In this document: piece by piece, positions 5,352 through 8,238 of the stretch
How positions within the stretch are numbered: the stretch's first letter is position 1
Layout of the letters: each line of letters opens with the position of its first letter
NCBI GenBank assembly: GCA_900549555.1
Contig: UROO01000088.1
Span: forward strand, 1 to 8,238
Origin: an uncultured Collinsella sp.
Lineage (GTDB): Bacteria; Actinomycetota; Coriobacteriia; Coriobacteriales; Coriobacteriaceae
Direction: 5' to 3'
Length of the DNA stretch: 8,238 nucleotides
The notes under the pieces: generated by a model
The model's database searches: none
Seen by the model: the letters and a program-made list of their open reading frames with translations, nothing else
Told to the model about the DNA's origin: nothing
Translations under genes and position numbers: made by a program

Positions 5352-7079
5352 CTACATACGCCCCAATTCGCCCACGATATGGCCTACGCGGTCCTCGGGC
5401 TCCTTGACCTCGACGCCGTTGTAGCGGAAGAACCGCGCCGGGTCGTGCATCAGGTCCTCGAGCGGCACCAGTACAAAGTCGCGCTCGCCAATGAGCGGAT
5501 GCGGCAGGCGCAGCTTTTTGCCGCCATGGATCTCGCCGTCCATCCACAGCAGGTCCAGGTCGATGGTGCGCGGGCCGTTGACCTTGGCCTTCCTGGAGCG
5601 GTCGCGCCCCAGCTCAGCCTCGATCTTCATAAGCTCGTCGAGCAGCACCAGCGGCGCCAGCTCGGTCTTGATCTCGATGACGGCGTTGGCAAACGCGTCC
5701 TGGCGCGTCTCGTAAGCCGGCTCGCTCTCGTAGATGCGCGAGCAGTTGGACACGCAGGTGAGCGGAATCTCGGCGATCATGTCGCGTGCGGCGCGGATGT
5801 TGTCGCAACGATGCCCCAGGTTGGAGCCCACGGCCACAAACGCACGGCGCGGTTGCGGCTTGGCGACAGCCCAGTAACCGTTCAGGAACTGCGCAAAGCC
5901 GGTAACGTCGTGCACGCGCACGATGTTGGCACCGGCCTGGATAGCGCCCAGGCACACGCCAAACGTGGCGGCATCGCGCGCGGCCGCCTCGGTCACGCCC
6001 GAGACGGCGCCCACAAAACGCTTGCGCGACACGGCGCACATGAGCGGATAGCCCAGCGACGCCATCTTGGCGGTCTCGCGCTGGATGACGATGTCCTCGT
6101 TGGCCGTCTTGCCAAAGCCCGGACCGGGATCGATGCAGATGCGGTCGCGCGACACGCCGGCATGGATGAGCGTGCGGGCCTGGTCGGACAGAAAGCCCAT
6201 GACGCGGCGCATGATGGGCGCCGAATCGGGTAGGGTGAAGCGACGGAGCTGAGAGGTGGGCACGTAGGCTTCCTCGCGGCGGGCGCTGCGGCGCATCATG
6301 GCCGCCAGGTGGTCATTGGGCTCCGGCGCGGGCTCAGGGGTCACGGCGGCCTCGGCGACAGGGGCGGCCTGCTCGGCGGCCGTCGTCTCCTGCTTCTGCT
6401 CGTCCGTGGGCTCGGGCACGGGTTCCGGATCTCCAAACGGCAGCGAGGGCTGCACCACGCCGCCCGGCAGCTTGGCCTCCGTCTTGGGCTCGCCCAGCAG
6501 CTTGCCACGACGGCGGCGGGCAGGCTTCTCGGCCTCGCGCGCAGCCTCGGCGGCCGCGTCGCGCGCCTTCTCGGCAACAAACGCCGCGGCAGAGGTATCG
6601 AGCTGCACCGTTGCATGCGTGCGAGCGGGCGCAGCGACCTCGCCGGCGTGCATCACGATGACGCCGCAGGTGCTCGTCGCGACAAACTCGACCATCTTGG
6701 GATCGGTGAAGCCCGTCACGTCGTTGACGATCGAGGCGCCGCAGCGCACGGCCGCCTTGGCAACCGCCACGTGGCGCGTGTCGATCGAGACGATGGCGCC
6801 CTCTTTGGCCAGCGCGCGCACCACGGGCAGCACGCGGCGAGCCTCCTCGTCGGGGTTGACCGGGGTAAATCCGGGGCGCGTGGACTCGCCGCCCACGTCG
6901 ATGATGTCGGCGCCGGCGTCGAGCATCGCCAAGCCGTACTCGATGGCGGCATCCGGGTCGAAGTGCTCCCCGCCGTCGCTAAACGAATCGGGTGTCACGT
7001 TGAGGACGCCCATGATGCGCGGACGGTCAAAGCTGAGCTCGTACTTTCCGCACCGCCATGTCTTGCTATCGTTCGCCAT
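5352..7079 (-). CDS. folP-folK: Dihydropteroate synthase-HPPK fusion (FolP-FolK) with a large DHPS insertion
   Basis: This 575-residue bifunctional folate enzyme has DHPS at about 20-405 and HPPK at about 412-560. HPPK pyrophosphorylates 6-hydroxymethyl-dihydropterin; DHPS joins the product to p-aminobenzoate and is the sulfonamide target. DHPS motifs are intact: MGVLNVTPDSFSDGG (23-37), DVGGESTRPG (61-70), SIDT (98-101), IVNDVTG (117-123), DPGPGFGK (317-324), SRKRF (351-355) and RVHDV (388-392). HPPK motifs: VAVGSNLG (415-422), SEPAYET (452-458), GPRTIDLDLLW (502-512) and HPLIGERDFVLVPL (527-540). Residues of about 148-287 are an Ala/Glu/Pro/Arg-rich insertion, probably disordered, between VMH (142-144) and the DPG motif; without it the DHPS would have normal length. 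The order is FolP then FolK, the reverse of well-known HPPK-DHPS fusions. Start 7079 is set by AGGAGG 6 nt upstream; the in-frame start at 7142 has no such signal. No folE or folB lies beside it. Confidence 0.95.
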   Translation of the reverse strand: MANDSKTWRCGKYELSFDRPRIMGVLNVTPDSFSDGGEHFDPDAAIEYGLAMLDAGADIIDVGGESTRPGFTPVNPDEEARRVLPVVRALAKEGAIVSIDTRHVAVAKAAVRCGASIVNDVTGFTDPKMVEFVATSTCGVIVMHAGEVAAPARTHATVQLDTSAAAFVAEKARDAAAEAAREAEKPARRRRGKLLGEPKTEAKLPGGVVQPSLPFGDPEPVPEPTDEQKQETTAAEQAAPVAEAAVTPEPAPEPNDHLAAMMRRSARREEAYVPTSQLRRFTLPDSAPIMRRVMGFLSDQARTLIHAGVSRDRICIDPGPGFGKTANEDIVIQRETAKMASLGYPLMCAVSRKRFVGAVSGVTEAAARDAATFGVCLGAIQAGANIVRVHDVTGFAQFLNGYWAVAKPQPRRAFVAVGSNLGHRCDNIRAARDMIAEIPLTCVSNCSRIYESEPAYETRQDAFANAVIEIKTELAPLVLLDELMKIEAELGRDRSRKAKVNGPRTIDLDLLWMDGEIHGGKKLRLPHPLIGERDFVLVPLEDLMHDPARFFRYNGVEVKEPEDRVGHIVGELGRM

Positions 7080-7085
7080 GAACAT

Positions 7086-7091
7086 CCTCCT
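7086..7091 (-). promoter_or_regulatory. Strong ribosome binding site that fixes the folPK start
   Basis: AGGAGG on the minus strand lies 6 nt before ATG 7079. An earlier in-frame ATG at 7085 directly abuts AGGAGG and cannot use it, so the protein starts MANDS. Confidence 0.85.
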
Positions 7092-7118
7092 AAAATGCCC
7101 GCGCCACCGCGCTCGGGC
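7092..7118 (-). terminator. Terminator-like hairpin in the folPK leader
   Basis: On the minus strand GCCC, a 2-nt bulge and GCGC pair with GCGC-GGGC across the loop GGTG (7118-7097), followed by ATTTTA. The hairpin sits between the sirtuin gene and the folPK ribosome binding site, which directly follows the T run. It could end sirtuin transcripts, or act as an attenuator if transcription starts near 7148. The short U run makes its strength uncertain. Confidence 0.4.
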
Positions 7119-7153
7119 ACAGGCGGCGGGGTTGCTTTGCAATCAGTCTTTCT

Positions 7154-7184
7154 ATTGTATCCGCGCACGCGGGCTAGAACGCAA
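7154..7184 (-). promoter_or_regulatory. Possible folPK promoter
   Basis: On the minus strand TACAAT (7159-7154, five of six matches to TATAAT) lies 19 bp after TTGCGT (7184-7179). The -35 overlaps the last codons of the sirtuin gene. The spacer is longer than the usual 16-18 bp, so support is moderate to weak. A start near 7148 would put the 7092-7118 hairpin in the 5' leader. Confidence 0.38.
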
Positions 7185-7926
7185 ACGCGGCCGCGATGTC
7201 GCAAGAAATCAGCAGGTCGGCATTTGCATCCTGATCGGTGGGAGCAAGATTGCAAATGGCCAGCGTATCGCCGGCAAAGTATCGCGTAAGGCCCGCCGCC
7301 GGATACACCACGAGCGAGGTCCCGCCCACAATGAGGGCATCGGCCGCGGCGATGGCGGCAACGGCGCCGGTCAGCACATGCTCGTCGAGCGGCTCCTCGT
7401 AGAGCACCACATCGGGCTTAATGCGCCCGCCGCACGCAGGGCACACAGGCACACCCGCGGCGTCCTCGTGCTCGCGCGAGCAAATCCACTCGGCGCTATA
7501 GACCGCGCCGCACGACTGGCAAATGTTGCGATGGACCGAGCCGTGCAGCTCGAACACACGCTGCGAGCCGGCCATCTGATGCAGGCCGTCAATGTTTTGC
7601 GTCAGCACGGCATCAAGCTTGCCGGCGCGCTCCAGCTCGGCCAGCTTGGTGTGGCAGCGGTTGGGCTTGGCGCCAAGCGCGATCATCTTGGTGCGGTAGA
7701 AGTCGAAAAACTCGGCCGGATGCGCCTCGTAAAAGTTATGCGAGAGCATGGTCTCGGGCGGGTAGGCAAACTGCTGGTGATACAGGCCATCCACGCTGCG
7801 GAAATCGGGGATGCCGCTCGCCGTGGAAACACCCGCGCCGCCAAAGAAGACCACGCGCTTGTGGGTGCCGAACAGCTCCGCCAGCGCAGCGGAGGCCTGC
7901 TTTGGGTCCGATATTGCCTGCGTCAT
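7174..7926 (-). CDS. NAD+-dependent protein deacylase (sirtuin, CobB/Sir2 family)
   Basis: Sirtuins remove acyl groups from lysines, consuming NAD+ and releasing nicotinamide and O-acyl-ADP-ribose; in bacteria they reverse acetylation of metabolic enzymes such as acetyl-CoA synthetase. The 250-residue protein has all family motifs: GAGVSTASGIPDFRS (30-44) binding NAD+, TQNIDGLH (109-116), catalytic H128 in ELHGS, a zinc site C136-x2-C139 and C162-x2-C165, KPDVVLYEE (170-178), GTS (202-204), and the C-terminal INAD-like N226. The Y-x-x-R acyl pocket of desuccinylases is not evident; F77-Y78-R stands there instead, so plain deacetylase activity is more likely (inference). GGAGG 6 nt upstream supports ATG 7926 over the longer start at 7977. 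It precedes folPK in the same direction with a 94-nt gap that may hold its own promoter, so co-transcription is uncertain. Confidence 0.95.
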   Translation of the reverse strand: MTQAISDPKQASAALAELFGTHKRVVFFGGAGVSTASGIPDFRSVDGLYHQQFAYPPETMLSHNFYEAHPAEFFDFYRTKMIALGAKPNRCHTKLAELERAGKLDAVLTQNIDGLHQMAGSQRVFELHGSVHRNICQSCGAVYSAEWICSREHEDAAGVPVCPACGGRIKPDVVLYEEPLDEHVLTGAVAAIAAADALIVGGTSLVVYPAAGLTRYFAGDTLAICNLAPTDQDANADLLISCDIAAAFAF

Positions 7927-7932
7927 ATGAGT

Positions 7933-7937
7933 CCTCC
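7933..7937 (-). promoter_or_regulatory. Ribosome binding site that fixes the sirtuin start
   Basis: GGAGG on the minus strand lies 6 nt before ATG 7926. The alternative in-frame ATG at 7977 lacks a comparable signal, and its extra 17 residues look unlike a sirtuin N-terminus. The divergent gap 7927-8061 between the sirtuin and exonuclease genes shows no promoter with two good hexamers on either strand. Confidence 0.75.
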
Positions 7938-8061
7938 GTCCTTGTTGGTCGGGCAGCGTTGGGCGATATCCCAGCATGCGGCCTTTGAGTCAGCACGCGC
8001 GGAGCCCACCCCGCCCCTGTTGCGCTAATCTTAAGCCTGCCAACCCCGTCGAAAGGACACC

Positions 8062-8220
8062 ATGCCTCAGACTTACACTTTCGCCTCGTGGAACGTCAAC
8101 GGCCTGCGCGCCGTGCTCAAAAAGGACCCGAGCTTTATCCAAATCGCGCAAGAACTCGATGTCGATATCTTGGCGCTGCAGGAGACCAAGCTGCAGGAGG
8201 GCCAGGTCGATATCGACCTG
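8062..8220 (+). CDS. Exonuclease III (AP endonuclease), 5' fragment
   Basis: The first 53 codons of an ExoA/XthA-type enzyme, which cuts DNA 5' of abasic sites and degrades 3' ends in base excision repair. Visible motifs are FASWNVNGLRA (7-17, with metal-site N11) and LALQETKLQEGQ (37-48, with catalytic E41), both hallmarks of the exonuclease-endonuclease-phosphatase fold. A ribosome binding site GAAAGGA lies 4 nt before the ATG. Beyond base 8220 the frame reads A-L-L-Q-L-G, which comes from the fold-back artefact; family members normally continue with a P-G-Y-like stretch after V-D-I-D-L. The remaining roughly 200 residues are missing because of the assembly, so this is not evidence for a broken gene. 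The gene is divergent from the sirtuin. Confidence 0.93.
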
Positions 8221-8238
8221 GCCCTCCTGCAGCTTGGT
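8185..8238. repeat. Perfect 54-bp terminal palindrome (fold-back artefact)
   Basis: Every base from 8185 to the contig end pairs with its mirror around 8211/8212. The inner 18 bp CAGGTCGATATCGACCTG (8203-8220) encodes Q-V-D-I-D-L in frame and is a natural palindrome in the gene. The last 18 bases (8221-8238) are simply the reverse complement of 8185-8202. An assembler walking into the natural palindrome, or a chimeric read, turned back on the other strand. No biological hairpin should be inferred. Confidence 0.93.

Noticed and set aside
5190..6233. A 347-codon plus-strand open frame over the biotin-ligase-like and folPK genes
   Set aside because: It is antisense to conserved HPPK and DHPS motifs and has a His/Arg/Ala-rich composition typical of a shadow frame.
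7080..7142. Longer folPK start at ATG 7142
   Set aside because: It would read through the leader hairpin and the strong AGGAGG, and the added residues do not resemble DHPS.
6298..8028. A 576-codon plus-strand open frame across folPK and the sirtuin
   Set aside because: It runs antisense to two well-supported genes, has low-complexity Ser/Arg/Ala content and no recognisable domain. Long antisense frames are expected in GC-rich DNA.

Overview
The window is an assembled contig of about 8.2 kb from a high-GC bacterium. GC-rich codon use, the gene content and sequence style suggest a gut actinobacterium of the Coriobacteriia, perhaps Collinsella-like. That assignment is inference from style, not from a database match. 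Both ends carry non-biological sequence. Bases 1-43 are an Illumina Nextera i7 adapter, with the index legible. The last 54 bases are a perfect palindrome, a fold-back artefact that replaces the continuation of the right-hand gene.

Layout, left to right. Bases 44-1836 (minus) hold the N-terminal 597 residues of an MmeI-type type IIG restriction-modification enzyme, cut off by the contig end. Bases 1994-2178 (minus) are an initiator tRNA gene with a clear promoter and rho-independent terminator. Bases 2254-3088 (plus) hold coaX (type III pantothenate kinase) behind a promoter whose spacer is a perfect 16-bp palindrome. Bases 3143-4549 are an island: an AAA+/DUF4143-type ATPase of lower GC than its neighbours (minus), bracketed by three same-orientation copies of a 41-47 bp AT-rich imperfect palindrome, one copy just past its stop codon and two upstream. 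Bases 4580-7159 (minus) are a two-gene unit. Its first gene is a DHPS-HPPK (FolP-FolK) fusion with a roughly 140-residue low-complexity insertion inside the DHPS domain. Its second is a divergent biotin-ligase-like protein whose start abuts the folPK stop. Bases 7174-7926 (minus) encode a sirtuin. From 8062 (plus) the exonuclease III gene begins and is broken by the artefact at 8221.

How it fits together. coaX (CoA), folPK (folate), the biotin-ligase-like protein, the sirtuin (NAD+-dependent deacylation) and exonuclease III (base excision repair) are core cofactor and housekeeping genes. coaX and the biotin-ligase-like gene converge on each other, and the ATPase with its palindromes sits in the gap between their 3' ends, where an insertion would break no promoter. 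The restriction-modification gene lies just past the 3' end of a tRNA gene, a common place for acquired DNA. The points most worth pursuing are the palindrome-flanked ATPase cassette, the internally expanded FolP in a FolP-then-FolK fusion, and the biotin-ligase-like protein that has lost its signature motifs.
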